31,624 nucleotides of DNA, from NCBI GenBank assembly GCA_050303435.1, contig JBNLBT010000030.1, positions 1-31,624 on the forward strand, read 5' to 3'. Under the pieces are notes generated by a model. That model was not told the origin of the DNA and made no database searches. It saw only the letters and a list, made by a program, of their open reading frames with translations. Made by a program: the position numbers and the translations under genes. This document shows positions 1 to 7,207 of the stretch, one piece after another (the first letter of the stretch is position 1; each line of letters begins with the position of its first letter). This DNA is from JBNLBT01 sp050303435. GTDB taxonomy: Bacteria > Pseudomonadota > Gammaproteobacteria > Xanthomonadales > Marinicellaceae.

Positions 1-324
1 CACCGCTTCAGCCGCACCCGCGATCTGTTCGATGAATTTGCCGATGTGCTGAACGAAGTGGACCTGCTGATACTGACGGACGTTTACGCCGCCGGGGAAG
101 CTTTGATTTCAGGTGCCACAGCAGTGGATCTGTCGCGTTCCTTGCGCAATCGCGGCAAACTGGATCCGGTGTACGTGTCTCAGCTGGACAACGTGCCTGC
201 GGTGCTGCATGACGTGCTGCGCGACGGCGACATGGTGTTGATGGTCGGGGCCGGCAGCATCGGTGCATTGATTCAGCGGATTGTGGAACACGGCGGCGTG
301 CACACGCAGGCGGGTGACGCATGA
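1..324 (+). CDS. murC: UDP-N-acetylmuramate--L-alanine ligase, C-terminal end (partial)
   Basis: This is the last ~107 codons of MurC, the cytoplasmic ATP-dependent ligase that adds L-Ala to UDP-MurNAc as the first step of the peptidoglycan stem peptide. The frame is open from base 1. It begins HRFSRTRDLFDEFADVL, which matches the conserved C-terminal domain segment HRFTRTRDLYDDFA of E. coli MurC, followed by the LTDVYAAGEA block and a GAGSIG segment near the end. The 5' part with the ATP-binding site lies outside the window. The TGA stop overlaps the ddlB start as ATGA, so the two genes are translationally coupled. No murB lies between murC and ddlB here, as in E. coli but unlike many other gammaproteobacteria. 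Confidence 0.95.
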   Translation, partial: HRFSRTRDLFDEFADVLNEVDLLILTDVYAAGEALISGATAVDLSRSLRNRGKLDPVYVSQLDNVPAVLHDVLRDGDMVLMVGAGSIGALIQRIVEHGGVHTQAGDA

Positions 325-1232
325 ACGCGCAAAGCAAGAATGTGGTGCTGGTGATGGGCGGTGATTCAGCGGAACGCGAGGTTTCTCTGAGCAGCGGTCG
401 GGCCGTGCACCAGGCCCTGATTGAACTGGGTCATCGGGTCACTGCGGCCGATGGCTTCAATGCCCTGCGCAAAGCACTGCAGGCCGATCCACAGGCGCTG
501 GTGTTCAATATATTGCACGGTTCCATTGGCGAAAACGGCGTGTTGGCCGGATGGCTGGAAGCCGAGGGGCATGCCTTTACCGGCACTACCCAGGCCGGTG
601 CGGTGATGAGCTGGTATAAGGATGTGGCCAAATTGCAGGCCCAGTCGCTGGGTCTGTTGACCCCGCCGGGACAGTGCGTCGCGGACATTAAAGAATTGCA
701 ACCGCTGGACCCGCCGGGTCCATGGATCGTCAAACCCGCGGACGAGGGTTCCAGCGTGGATTTGTTTTTACTGGACGCGCCTGAACAGGTGCAGGCAGAA
801 GTTGCGCGACTGACCCAAAGCGGTCGCCGGGTGCTGATTGAACAATGCATCCGCGGCATGGAATGCACGGTGGGATTGGTCAATGGACAGGTGCTGCCTG
901 TGGTGCGCATTGAACCGGCCGGTGAATTGTATGACTACGAAGCCAAATACAACAGCCAAAGCACCCGCTACCATTGCCCCAGCGGGCTGGATGCCGAGGT
1001 TGAACTGGGTCTGCAAGAAGACGCGCAGCACATATTTTCCGGGCTCAAACTGACCGGTTGGGGGCGCGTGGATTTCATTGTCGATGCGCAGGGGCGGCGC
1101 TGGTTTTTGGAAGCCAACACCACACCGGGTATGACCGCCACATCCCTGGTGCCAAAGGCGGCACAACAGCACGGTTGGACCTTTAAACAGTTGGTGGCGG
1201 AAATCCTGGCCACGGCGGGAGACGGCGCATGA
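321..1232 (+). CDS. ddlB: D-alanine--D-alanine ligase
   Basis: ATP-grasp ligase of 303 aa that makes D-Ala-D-Ala for the peptidoglycan pentapeptide in the cytoplasm. The N-terminal MGGDSAEREVSLSSG contains the catalytic Glu (E18, equivalent to E. coli E15). KPADEGSSVD is the ATP-binding loop, LYDYEAKY carries the tyrosine typical of D-Ala-D-Ala ligases, and EANTTPGMT with SLVPKAA forms the metal and substrate end. Two motifs differ from the E. coli form: HGSIGENG replaces HGRGGEDG, and SWYKDVAK replaces SMDKLRSK. The tyrosine argues against a D-Ala-D-Lac ligase. The gene has ATGA overlaps at both ends, with murC and ftsQ, as part of the dcw operon. Confidence 0.95.
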   Translation: MNAQSKNVVLVMGGDSAEREVSLSSGRAVHQALIELGHRVTAADGFNALRKALQADPQALVFNILHGSIGENGVLAGWLEAEGHAFTGTTQAGAVMSWYKDVAKLQAQSLGLLTPPGQCVADIKELQPLDPPGPWIVKPADEGSSVDLFLLDAPEQVQAEVARLTQSGRRVLIEQCIRGMECTVGLVNGQVLPVVRIEPAGELYDYEAKYNSQSTRYHCPSGLDAEVELGLQEDAQHIFSGLKLTGWGRVDFIVDAQGRRWFLEANTTPGMTATSLVPKAAQQHGWTFKQLVAEILATAGDGA

Positions 1233-1960
1233 GTCGCTTGTTGCAAATGTCGATGGTGTTGGCCTTGATGGCCGTGCTGCTGGTGATGGCCATGATGAGT
1301 GGGTTGATCGAGTCGGAGCGCTGGCAGATCAAGCACCTGGATGTGGTCGCTGAATACGAACGCGTCACCGCCGAACAGATTCGTCGGGTGATTGCCGACA
1401 CCCATGAGCGGTCATTTTTCCGCATTCGCGTGGACGACATCCGCGATTCGCTGGAAGCGTTGTCCTGGGTGCGGGTTGCGCGGGTGGTCAAAAAATGGCC
1501 GGACAGCCTGCGCGTGACGGTGATTGAACACAAGGCCGTGGCGGTGTGGAATTCGCGCCATTTGCTGAATCAGGAAGGTGAAATATTTGAAGTGCAATCG
1601 GCCAGCGACATGACGTTTTTGCCGCAGCTGTATGGCGCGGATGAATACGCCGCATCGACGCTGGATGATTTCCGCCGTTTCAACGGTCTGCTGGCGCCGA
1701 CCGGGGTGGAAATCATGCGCGCCGAGGTCAGCAACCGCGGCAGCTGGCAGCTGGTGCTGCGCAACGGGCTTGAAGTGGTGGTGGGCAGCGCCCGACAGGA
1801 CGCCCGGCTGGTGCGTCTGGCCGATACCTGGTCGCAATTGATCGGCATCAACGGACGCTTGCCGGAACGCGTGGACTTGCGCTACACGAATGGCTATGTG
1901 GCCAACTGGGGCGGCGGGGATGAACACAGCACCGCGCTGGAAACGGAAGAGACGGGTTGA
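1229..1960 (+). CDS. ftsQ: cell division protein FtsQ
   Basis: Bitopic inner-membrane divisome protein of 243 aa that links early (FtsA/FtsZ) and late (FtsB/FtsL/FtsW/FtsI) division proteins. A short cytoplasmic start is followed by one hydrophobic segment at about residues 5-25. The POTRA domain follows at about 33-103 (IKHLDVVAEYERVTAEQI, then WVRVARVVKKWPDSLRVTVIEH), and the FtsQ beta domain runs to about 225. WPDSLRVTVIEHKAVAVW is the well-conserved POTRA end. The start overlaps the ddlB stop (ATGA), and the stop lies just before ftsA. The length is close to the E. coli protein (276 aa) but shorter at both ends. Confidence 0.93.
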   Translation: MSRLLQMSMVLALMAVLLVMAMMSGLIESERWQIKHLDVVAEYERVTAEQIRRVIADTHERSFFRIRVDDIRDSLEALSWVRVARVVKKWPDSLRVTVIEHKAVAVWNSRHLLNQEGEIFEVQSASDMTFLPQLYGADEYAASTLDDFRRFNGLLAPTGVEIMRAEVSNRGSWQLVLRNGLEVVVGSARQDARLVRLADTWSQLIGINGRLPERVDLRYTNGYVANWGGGDEHSTALETEETG

Positions 1961-1962
1961 AC

Positions 1963-3186
1963 ATGGTGAGAAAATCTGAAAACAGATTGCAAGTTGGACT
2001 GGACATTGGCACATCCAAGGTGGTGGCCATTGTCGGCGAAAAACACAAAGACGGTTCGATCGAGGTGGTGGGCATTGGCAGCGCACCCTCGCGCGGACTG
2101 AAGCGCGGCGTTGTGGTGGACATTGAATCGACTGTGCAGTCCATTCGCCGGGCGATTGAAGAAGCCGAGTTGATGGCCGGTTGTGAGATTCAGTCGGTGT
2201 ATGTGGGCATTGCCGGCAGCCACATCCGCAGCATCAATTCCGATGGCATCGTGGCGATTAAGGATAAAGAAGTGTCGCGCAGCGACGTGGACAAGGTGCT
2301 GGATGCGGCCAAAGCGGTGCCCATTCCGAATGATCAGAAAGTGCTGCACGTGTTGCCACAGGAATACGTGATCGACGGTCAGGATGGCATTCGCCACCCC
2401 ATTGGCATGTCCGGTGTGCGTCTGGAGTGCCGTGTGCACATCATCACCGGTTCAGAAAGTGCCGCGCAAAACATTGCCAAATGCGTGGCGCGATGTGGCC
2501 TGACCATTGATCAAATGGTGGTGGAGCAACTGGCTTCATCCACCGCGGTGTTGACCGACGATGAAAAGGAACTGGGTGTGTGCATGGTGGACATCGGCGC
2601 CGGCACCACCGACATCGCGGTGTTCACCCAGGGCGCCATTCGCCACGTTTCTGCGATTCCGATTGCCGGTGATCAGGTGACCAACGACATCGCTGTGGCC
2701 ATGCGCACACCCTCGCAATACGCCGAGGAAATCAAATTGAAGTATGCCTGCGCCTTGCGGCAGCTGGCTTCCGCGGATGAAACCATCTCGGTGCCCAGCG
2801 TCGGAGATCGCGCGCCGCGCCGACTGGCGCGGCAAACTTTGGCGGAAGTGGTGGAGCCGCGCTACGAAGAACTTTACACGCTGGTGCAGGCCGACCTGCA
2901 ACGCAGCGGTTACGCTGACATGATCGCTGCAGGCATCGTCCTGACCGGTGGCGCATCGCGCATGGAAGGTGCGGTCGAGTTGGCCGAAGAAGTGTTTCAT
3001 TTACCGGTCAGACAGGGCGTGCCGCAGCACGTCGGTGGTTTGACCGAAGTGGTGAACAATCCGTTGCACGCAACGGGTGTGGGTTTGTTGCAGTACGGGA
3101 GCAGCAGCGAACTGAGTGAAGAGAACCTGCACGAATCGGACGGATGGTTCGGCAAGTTTAAGAAATGGTTTTTGGGCGAGTTTTAA
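1963..3186 (+). CDS. ftsA: cell division protein FtsA
   Basis: Actin-like ATPase that tethers FtsZ to the inner membrane. Visible are phosphate-1 motif VGLDIGTSKVVAIVGE near the N terminus, the SHIRSINSDG region of the 1C domain, phosphate-2 motif VDIGAGTTDIAVF, adenosine motif VLTGGASRMEG, and the C-terminal amphipathic membrane-targeting helix GWFGKFKKWFLGEF. The ATG at 1963 gives 407 aa (E. coli 420). A TTG at 1957 would give two extra residues and a 4-base overlap with the ftsQ stop, and the GGAAGA at 1945-1950 is spaced acceptably for either. The gene lies between ftsQ and ftsZ in the usual dcw order. Confidence 0.95.
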   Translation: MVRKSENRLQVGLDIGTSKVVAIVGEKHKDGSIEVVGIGSAPSRGLKRGVVVDIESTVQSIRRAIEEAELMAGCEIQSVYVGIAGSHIRSINSDGIVAIKDKEVSRSDVDKVLDAAKAVPIPNDQKVLHVLPQEYVIDGQDGIRHPIGMSGVRLECRVHIITGSESAAQNIAKCVARCGLTIDQMVVEQLASSTAVLTDDEKELGVCMVDIGAGTTDIAVFTQGAIRHVSAIPIAGDQVTNDIAVAMRTPSQYAEEIKLKYACALRQLASADETISVPSVGDRAPRRLARQTLAEVVEPRYEELYTLVQADLQRSGYADMIAAGIVLTGGASRMEGAVELAEEVFHLPVRQGVPQHVGGLTEVVNNPLHATGVGLLQYGSSSELSEENLHESDGWFGKFKKWFLGEF

Positions 3187-3211
3187 CACACGTTTTACGG
3201 AGGTATAAGCA

Positions 3212-4372
3212 ATGTTTGAATTGATGGAAAATGACAGCAATGGCGCGGTGATCAAGATCATCGGCGTTGGCGGCGGCGGTGGCAACACCGTGGCACAAAT
3301 GGTCGAGGCGCAGATCGACGGTGTGGAGTTTATCTGCGCCAACACCGATGTGCAGGCGCTGGACAAAACCCAGTGCAAATCGAAAATACGCATCGGACAG
3401 AACGTCACCAAAGGTCTGGGCGCGGGGGCCAACCCCGAAGTCGGACGGCAGGCGGCCCTGGAAGACGCCGAACGGTTTAAAGAATGTCTGCAGGGCACCG
3501 ACATGGTGTTCATCACCGCCGGCATGGGCGGTGGCACCGGCACAGGGGCGGCCCCGGTGATTGCCCAGCTTGCCAAAGAAATGGGTGTGCTGACTGTGGC
3601 TGTGGTGACCAAGCCGTTCCCGTTTGAGGGCAAACGCCGCATGCAGGTGGCCGACAAAGGCATCATGGAGCTGGAACAGTATGTGGATTCTTTGATCACC
3701 ATTCCGAATGAAAAACTGTTGACCCATTTTGGCCGTGAAGTGACGCTGTTGAACGCCTTTAAGGCGGCCAATGACGTGTTGCAGGGCGCGGTGCAGGGCA
3801 TTGCCGAGCTGATCACATCGCCGGGTCTGGTTAATGTAGACTTTGCCGACGTCAAGACCGTCATGTCGGAAATGGGCATGGCCATGATGGGCACCGGCAC
3901 TGGCAAAGGCGATGACCGCGCGGCCACCGCCACAGAATACGCGATGAATTCACCCTTGTTGGAAGACATTGACATGCACGGCGCCAACGGCGTGCTGGTG
4001 AACATCACCGCCGGCCTCAACATGACCATTGGTGAATACGAGGAAATCGGTGACATGATCCGCGAATACGCATCCGACGATGCCACCGTCGTGGTCGGCA
4101 CCGCCATTGACATGGATCTGGAAGATGAAATCCGCGTCACAGTGGTGGCCACCGGTTTGAACAAGAGCAAAAAACCGCAGATGAAACCGGTGCCGGTGGT
4201 GCGCAACGCCACCAATGACCGCTTTGAAACACCGATTCGCGCCAGCAAGGACATGTCGGTAGACGATGAGCCCGAGCACAGCATTTCATCGCGTTTGCGC
4301 AGCAATCAGCCGGACAATGGTTCAGAAGATTATCTGGACATCCCGTCATTTCTGCGCAAGCAGGCCGATTGA
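3212..4372 (+). CDS. ftsZ: cell division protein FtsZ
   Basis: Tubulin-like GTPase of 386 aa that forms the cytokinetic Z ring. Motifs are GVGGGGGNTVAQM (nucleotide site), GMGGGTGTGAAPV (tubulin signature), VDSLITIPNEKLL, and the T7 loop NVDFADVKTVMSEMG with the catalytic Asp. A variable linker (~320-365) is followed by the conserved C-terminal peptide YLDIPSFLRKQAD, which binds FtsA and ZipA. In GNTVAQM, Thr and Ala stand where E. coli has GNAVEHM. A clean GGAGG at 3199-3203 precedes the ATG by eight bases. The length matches the family (E. coli 383 aa). Confidence 0.98.
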   Translation: MFELMENDSNGAVIKIIGVGGGGGNTVAQMVEAQIDGVEFICANTDVQALDKTQCKSKIRIGQNVTKGLGAGANPEVGRQAALEDAERFKECLQGTDMVFITAGMGGGTGTGAAPVIAQLAKEMGVLTVAVVTKPFPFEGKRRMQVADKGIMELEQYVDSLITIPNEKLLTHFGREVTLLNAFKAANDVLQGAVQGIAELITSPGLVNVDFADVKTVMSEMGMAMMGTGTGKGDDRAATATEYAMNSPLLEDIDMHGANGVLVNITAGLNMTIGEYEEIGDMIREYASDDATVVVGTAIDMDLEDEIRVTVVATGLNKSKKPQMKPVPVVRNATNDRFETPIRASKDMSVDDEPEHSISSRLRSNQPDNGSEDYLDIPSFLRKQAD

Positions 4373-4384
4373 TTGATGCAGCAG

Positions 4385-4419
4385 ACAGCCGCGCGGTCCA
4401 CCTCCGGCCGCGCGGTTGT
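4385..4419 (+). other. GC-rich hairpin between ftsZ and lpxC
   Basis: A 12-bp stem, including one G-U pair, has CCGCGCGG on both arms (4389-4396 and 4408-4415) and an 11-base loop. No T-run follows, so it does not look like a standard intrinsic terminator. It may slow or partly stop transcription coming out of ftsZ, or protect the ftsZ mRNA 3' end. It lies upstream of the lpxC promoter. Confidence 0.5.
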
Positions 4420-4459
4420 GGCGGAAATGTCACAGCGTTGTTTGGCAGCAACAAAGTGA

Positions 4460-4487
4460 TTGCGATCAGTGGGATATGTGATACAAT
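4460..4487 (+). promoter_or_regulatory. sigma-70 promoter of lpxC
   Basis: TTGCGA (4460-4465) and TACAAT (4482-4487) are separated by 16 bases, and a TGA directly before TACAAT makes it an extended -10. The predicted start lies near 4494, giving a short leader of about 20-27 bases before lpxC. This would let lpxC be expressed apart from the division genes. Confidence 0.65.
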
Positions 4488-4520
4488 TCACAAATTCCGC
4501 AATCCAGCGAAATGACTGAC

Positions 4521-5426
4521 ATGATCAAACAAAGAACACTGAAAAACACAGTCAGAGCCACTGGCGTGGGCATTCACTCCGGACAAAAAGTATTCATCAC
4601 CCTGGTGCCAGCACCGGTCAACACCGGCATTGTGTTCAGACGCGTCGACTACAAACGGCCCTTCCCGATCAAGGCCGTGGCGCACAATGTGGGCGACACC
4701 AGCATGTCCACCAATTTGATCAAAAACGGCATTAAAGTGGGCACCGTCGAACATCTGATGGCGGCGTTTGCCGGCATGGGCATTGACAACTGCTACGTTG
4801 ATTTGAGTGCATCAGAAGTGCCGGTCATGGACGGTTCATCAGGCCCTTTTGTGTTTCTGATTCAGTCGGCTGGAGTCACAGAACAAACAGCCAATCGATC
4901 GTTCATCCGCATCAAAAAACCGGTGCGCGTTGAAGAAGGGGACAAATTCGCTGAATTGAAACCGCATCAGGGCTGCCGCTATTCATTCGAGATTGAATTC
5001 AACCACCCGGCCTTTGAATCGCATTGTTCCTCAGCAGACATTGATCTGGCGCGCCAGTCTTTTGTCAAAGAAATCTCCCGTGCGCGCACATTTGGTTTCA
5101 TGCGCGACATTGAAATGCTGCGCAACAACAACCTGGCGCTGGGTGGCAGCATGGACAACGCCATTGTGCTGGATGACTATCGGGTTCTGAACAACGGCGG
5201 TTTGCGCTATGAAGATGAATTCGTCAAACACAAGCTGCTCGACGCGATCGGTGACATATATCAATTGGGGCATCAGATCATCGGTCACTACCACGGCTAC
5301 AAATCCGGCCATAAACTGAACAATCAGTTGTTGCGTGCCTTGCTGGCCCAGGAAGACGCCTACGAGCAGGTCAGTTTCGCCAAAAACAGGCAGCGCACAC
5401 CCGAATTCATTCCGGCCTTTGCCTGA
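4521..5426 (+). CDS. lpxC: UDP-3-O-acyl-N-acetylglucosamine deacetylase
   Basis: Zinc enzyme for the committed step of lipid A synthesis, removing the N-acetyl group from UDP-3-O-acyl-GlcNAc in the cytoplasm. The zinc and active-site motifs are GTVEHLMAAFAGMGIDN (first His), FVKHKLLDAIGD (second His and Asp) and the IGHYHGYKSGHKLNN segment with the catalytic His. SRARTFGFMRDIE and LDDYRVLNNGGLRYEDEF are also intact. Starting at 4521 (MIKQRTL) matches the E. coli start and gives 301 aa. An in-frame ATG at 4512 would add three residues, and neither start has a clear SD. LpxC implies an outer membrane with lipid A. The usual secA neighbour is absent downstream. Confidence 0.97.
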   Translation: MIKQRTLKNTVRATGVGIHSGQKVFITLVPAPVNTGIVFRRVDYKRPFPIKAVAHNVGDTSMSTNLIKNGIKVGTVEHLMAAFAGMGIDNCYVDLSASEVPVMDGSSGPFVFLIQSAGVTEQTANRSFIRIKKPVRVEEGDKFAELKPHQGCRYSFEIEFNHPAFESHCSSADIDLARQSFVKEISRARTFGFMRDIEMLRNNNLALGGSMDNAIVLDDYRVLNNGGLRYEDEFVKHKLLDAIGDIYQLGHQIIGHYHGYKSGHKLNNQLLRALLAQEDAYEQVSFAKNRQRTPEFIPAFA

Positions 5427-5438
5427 ATCAATGCCTCG

Positions 5439-5455
5439 ACCGGCGAACCGCCGGT
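5439..5455. terminator. short hairpin between convergent lpxC and TPR gene
   Basis: ACCGGCG and CGCCGGT form a perfect 7-bp stem around the 3-base loop AAC, in the 33-base gap between two convergent genes. No T-run follows on either strand, so any terminator role is only suggested by its place and stability. Confidence 0.4.
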
Positions 5456-5459
5456 AGAC

Positions 5460-6263
5460 TCACTCTTCTTCCAATTGACTGGCGGCGAATGCCACATCCA
5501 GTGATTGCACCGCATCCAGGGCCTCGCATTCGGCCGCCTGAGCATACAACTCACAGGCTGTGTCGTAGTCGTCGTCTCCGTTCAATAGCAACAGACCGTT
5601 GGCGTATTCGATCAGCGTGATGGCCGAAGAAGAATCACTTAATTCCACAGAACGTTCAAAATGCGCCAGCGCTTTGGACTTTTTCGCGCCGTGTGTCAAG
5701 CCACCGATGGTGGCCCCGACCTTATCAATGATTTCTGCATGGTACAAACCCATGGCGGTGTTCGCTTCGGTGTGTTCAGACTCCAGCCTCAGGGTGTGTT
5801 CCAGGTGTTGTTTGATCTGACCGCCCAAACCTTTGGCCAGGGCTTTGACCACGGAAATCAATTGCGCGTATCGACCCAATGCCAGGGCCAGTGTGAAATG
5901 CACGTTGGCGTCTACGGGGCGTTCTGCCACCGCCTGTTCACCGATTTCAATGGCCTGTTGCAACACCGCCTGGGATGTTTCATCGTCTTCGCACACGTAG
6001 TCGGTGTATGCCACAGCGGCGCGGATGTACACCGGTGCTGCGATGGCGCCGATGTCTTGTGCCAGTGTGCAGGCTTTTTCAAACTGCCCGTTGTGGTGGG
6101 CGCACCAGGCATCAAGCAAGGCATCGGCGGACTCGGCATCGTCACCGCTGAGTGATTGTGGATGCGGTTGCCGATCGAAACGATGCAAGGCCTGCCATGT
6201 CTGGCTGAGTGAATCGCGGTTGTAATCAAAGCCGTGTGCGGGGTCGATGGTTTGCCAGGTCAT
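5460..6263 (-). CDS. TPR-like cytoplasmic protein of unknown function
   Basis: A 267-aa protein rich in alpha helix and acidic residues, with no signal peptide or membrane segment. Helical repeats resembling tetratricopeptide repeats can be seen at about residues 60-130 (the HHNGQFEKACTLAQDIG unit and the AVLQQAIEIGEQAV unit) and 165-240 (EANTAMGLYHAEIIDKVG, KALAHFERSVELSDS, then CELYAQAAECEAL). The layout of a repeat array with a central ALGRYAQLISVVKALAKGL block loosely resembles RMDN/FAM82-type TPR proteins, but this is from memory. The function is unknown. The start has only a weak GAG upstream. The gene is divergent from the phasin-like gene and convergent with lpxC. Confidence 0.75.
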   Translation of the reverse strand: MTWQTIDPAHGFDYNRDSLSQTWQALHRFDRQPHPQSLSGDDAESADALLDAWCAHHNGQFEKACTLAQDIGAIAAPVYIRAAVAYTDYVCEDDETSQAVLQQAIEIGEQAVAERPVDANVHFTLALALGRYAQLISVVKALAKGLGGQIKQHLEHTLRLESEHTEANTAMGLYHAEIIDKVGATIGGLTHGAKKSKALAHFERSVELSDSSSAITLIEYANGLLLLNGDDDYDTACELYAQAAECEALDAVQSLDVAFAASQLEEE

Positions 6264-6359
6264 TTTTTTTCTCGTGTGCAGTGATTTAGTGTGTTTACTC
6301 TAAGCGCTGCGAATAATATACCTGACAAGATCAAATAAAACCACGACTGAGGTGCAAAA
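6264..6359. promoter_or_regulatory. divergent promoter region; SD of the phasin-like gene
   Basis: This 96-base, AT-richer spacer separates two divergent genes. For the plus strand, TTTACT (6294-6299) and TATACC (6317-6322) are 17 bases apart, a weak sigma-70 candidate. GAGGTG at 6349-6354 is a good SD five bases before the phasin-like ATG. I could not pick a convincing promoter for the minus-strand TPR gene. Confidence 0.35.
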
Positions 6360-6719
6360 ATGAACGTACAAAACATCACTGATTCTGTAAAAAATGTCTG
6401 GCTGGCCGGACTGGGCGTTGTCTCTGTTTCACAAAAGGAAATCGAAAAGCTGTATGGCAATCTGGTGAAAGAAGGCCAAAGCTTCGAGAACAAATCAAAA
6501 AAACAAGTCAACAAACTGACCGATAAAGCGGAAAGCAAATTCGATACCCTGAAGAAAGAAGCCGGCAAACGCATCAACAAAATTGAAGGTTTCTTCGAAG
6601 GCCAGATTGAAAAAGCACTGAAAAAACTGGACGTGCCGACCAACGATGAGCTGAAAGCACTGAACAAGCGACTGGAAGCATTGACAGCAGAAATCAAGAA
6701 AATTGAAAAAGCGGCCTGA
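6360..6719 (+). CDS. phasin-like (PhaI/PhaF-type) granule-associated protein
   Basis: A 119-aa, lysine-rich, almost wholly helical protein. The N terminus TDSVKNVWLAGLGVVS is followed by a long amphipathic coiled coil (about 25-85) and the end motif LKKLDVPTNDELKALNKR, then an LEALTAEIKKI heptad. This is the layout of the phasin family named for polyhydroxyalkanoate granule proteins (PhaI, and the N-terminal part of PhaF), which coat granules and may bind DNA or other partners. No PHA synthase or depolymerase lies in the window, so a granule role is by family only. It is monocistronic, with its own good SD and a strong terminator. Codons are rich in AAA, which suggests high expression. Confidence 0.85.
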   Translation: MNVQNITDSVKNVWLAGLGVVSVSQKEIEKLYGNLVKEGQSFENKSKKQVNKLTDKAESKFDTLKKEAGKRINKIEGFFEGQIEKALKKLDVPTNDELKALNKRLEALTAEIKKIEKAA

Positions 6720-6738
6720 TCGCTTTTTACGACTCCCC

Positions 6739-6760
6739 CGGTGACCCGCCACGGTCACCG
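6739..6760 (+). other. hairpin preceding the phasin-gene terminator
   Basis: CGGTGAC (6739-6745) pairs with GTCACCG (6754-6760) over an 8-base loop. It lies between the stop codon and the intrinsic terminator, so the mRNA would end in two hairpins in a row, which often stabilises an abundant transcript. Confidence 0.5.
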
Positions 6761-6765
6761 CAACG

Positions 6766-6802
6766 AAAATCAAGCCCTGCCATCAGGGCTTGATTTTTTT
6801 TT
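6766..6802 (+). terminator. strong intrinsic terminator of the phasin-like gene
   Basis: AAAATCAAGCCCTG (6766-6779) pairs fully with CAGGGCTTGATTTT (6784-6797) over the loop CCAT, and the T-run goes on to 6802. A 14-bp perfect stem with a tail of about nine T is a textbook Rho-independent terminator. Confidence 0.95.
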
Positions 6803-6850
6803 GCATCGGCCTTACCTTTAACACCATTCACGCAAATAAAGACACGCCAC

Positions 6851-7189
6851 ATGGCCATTCAACTGACAGACGCCGCCGCGCAGCGGATTCAACGATTTCT
6901 TGACAAAGACACCCAGGCGCTGGGATTTCGCGTTGGGGTAAAGAAAATGGGCTGTTCAGGGTGGGGTTACGAAGTGGGCATCGCCACGGAAATTCACCCC
7001 GACGATGTTGAATTTATCGACAAAGGCGTGCGCATTCTGGTGTCTGCTGCGGCCCTGGACAAGGTGGATGGCACACAAATCGATTTTGTTGCGCAAGGCA
7101 TCAATCGCGTATTCACTTACAACAATCCAAACGCCAAAGGCGAATGCGGCTGTGGGGAAAGTTTCACCACCGAAGTGGTTGAGGCGTGA
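6851..7189 (+). CDS. A-type iron-sulfur carrier protein, IscA/SufA-like
   Basis: A 112-aa HesB/IscA-family protein that receives and passes on Fe-S clusters or iron during cluster assembly. The three conserved cysteines are C35 in KMGCSGWGYEV and C99 and C101 in GECGCGESF, the same numbering as E. coli IscA. VDGTQIDFV is the typical central strand. The gene stands alone, without iscS, iscU, hscA or sufBCD near it. It is convergent with a cysteine-desulfurase-like gene 18 bases away, an arrangement compatible with a sulfur-related link but no more. I see no good SD. IscA and SufA cannot be told apart from the sequence alone; ErpA is less likely because the protein lacks its N-terminal extension. 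Confidence 0.9.
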   Translation: MAIQLTDAAAQRIQRFLDKDTQALGFRVGVKKMGCSGWGYEVGIATEIHPDDVEFIDKGVRILVSAAALDKVDGTQIDFVAQGINRVFTYNNPNAKGECGCGESFTTEVVEA

Positions 7190-7207
7190 GCCCTGCGCGA
7201 TGGCGCT

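Noticed and set aside
3001..4305. Long open frame (434 codons) on the minus strand opposite ftsZ
   Set aside because: It lies wholly antisense to ftsZ and the end of ftsA, whose motifs are intact. The Ser/Arg-rich product has no recognisable domain; it comes from codon bias in ftsZ.
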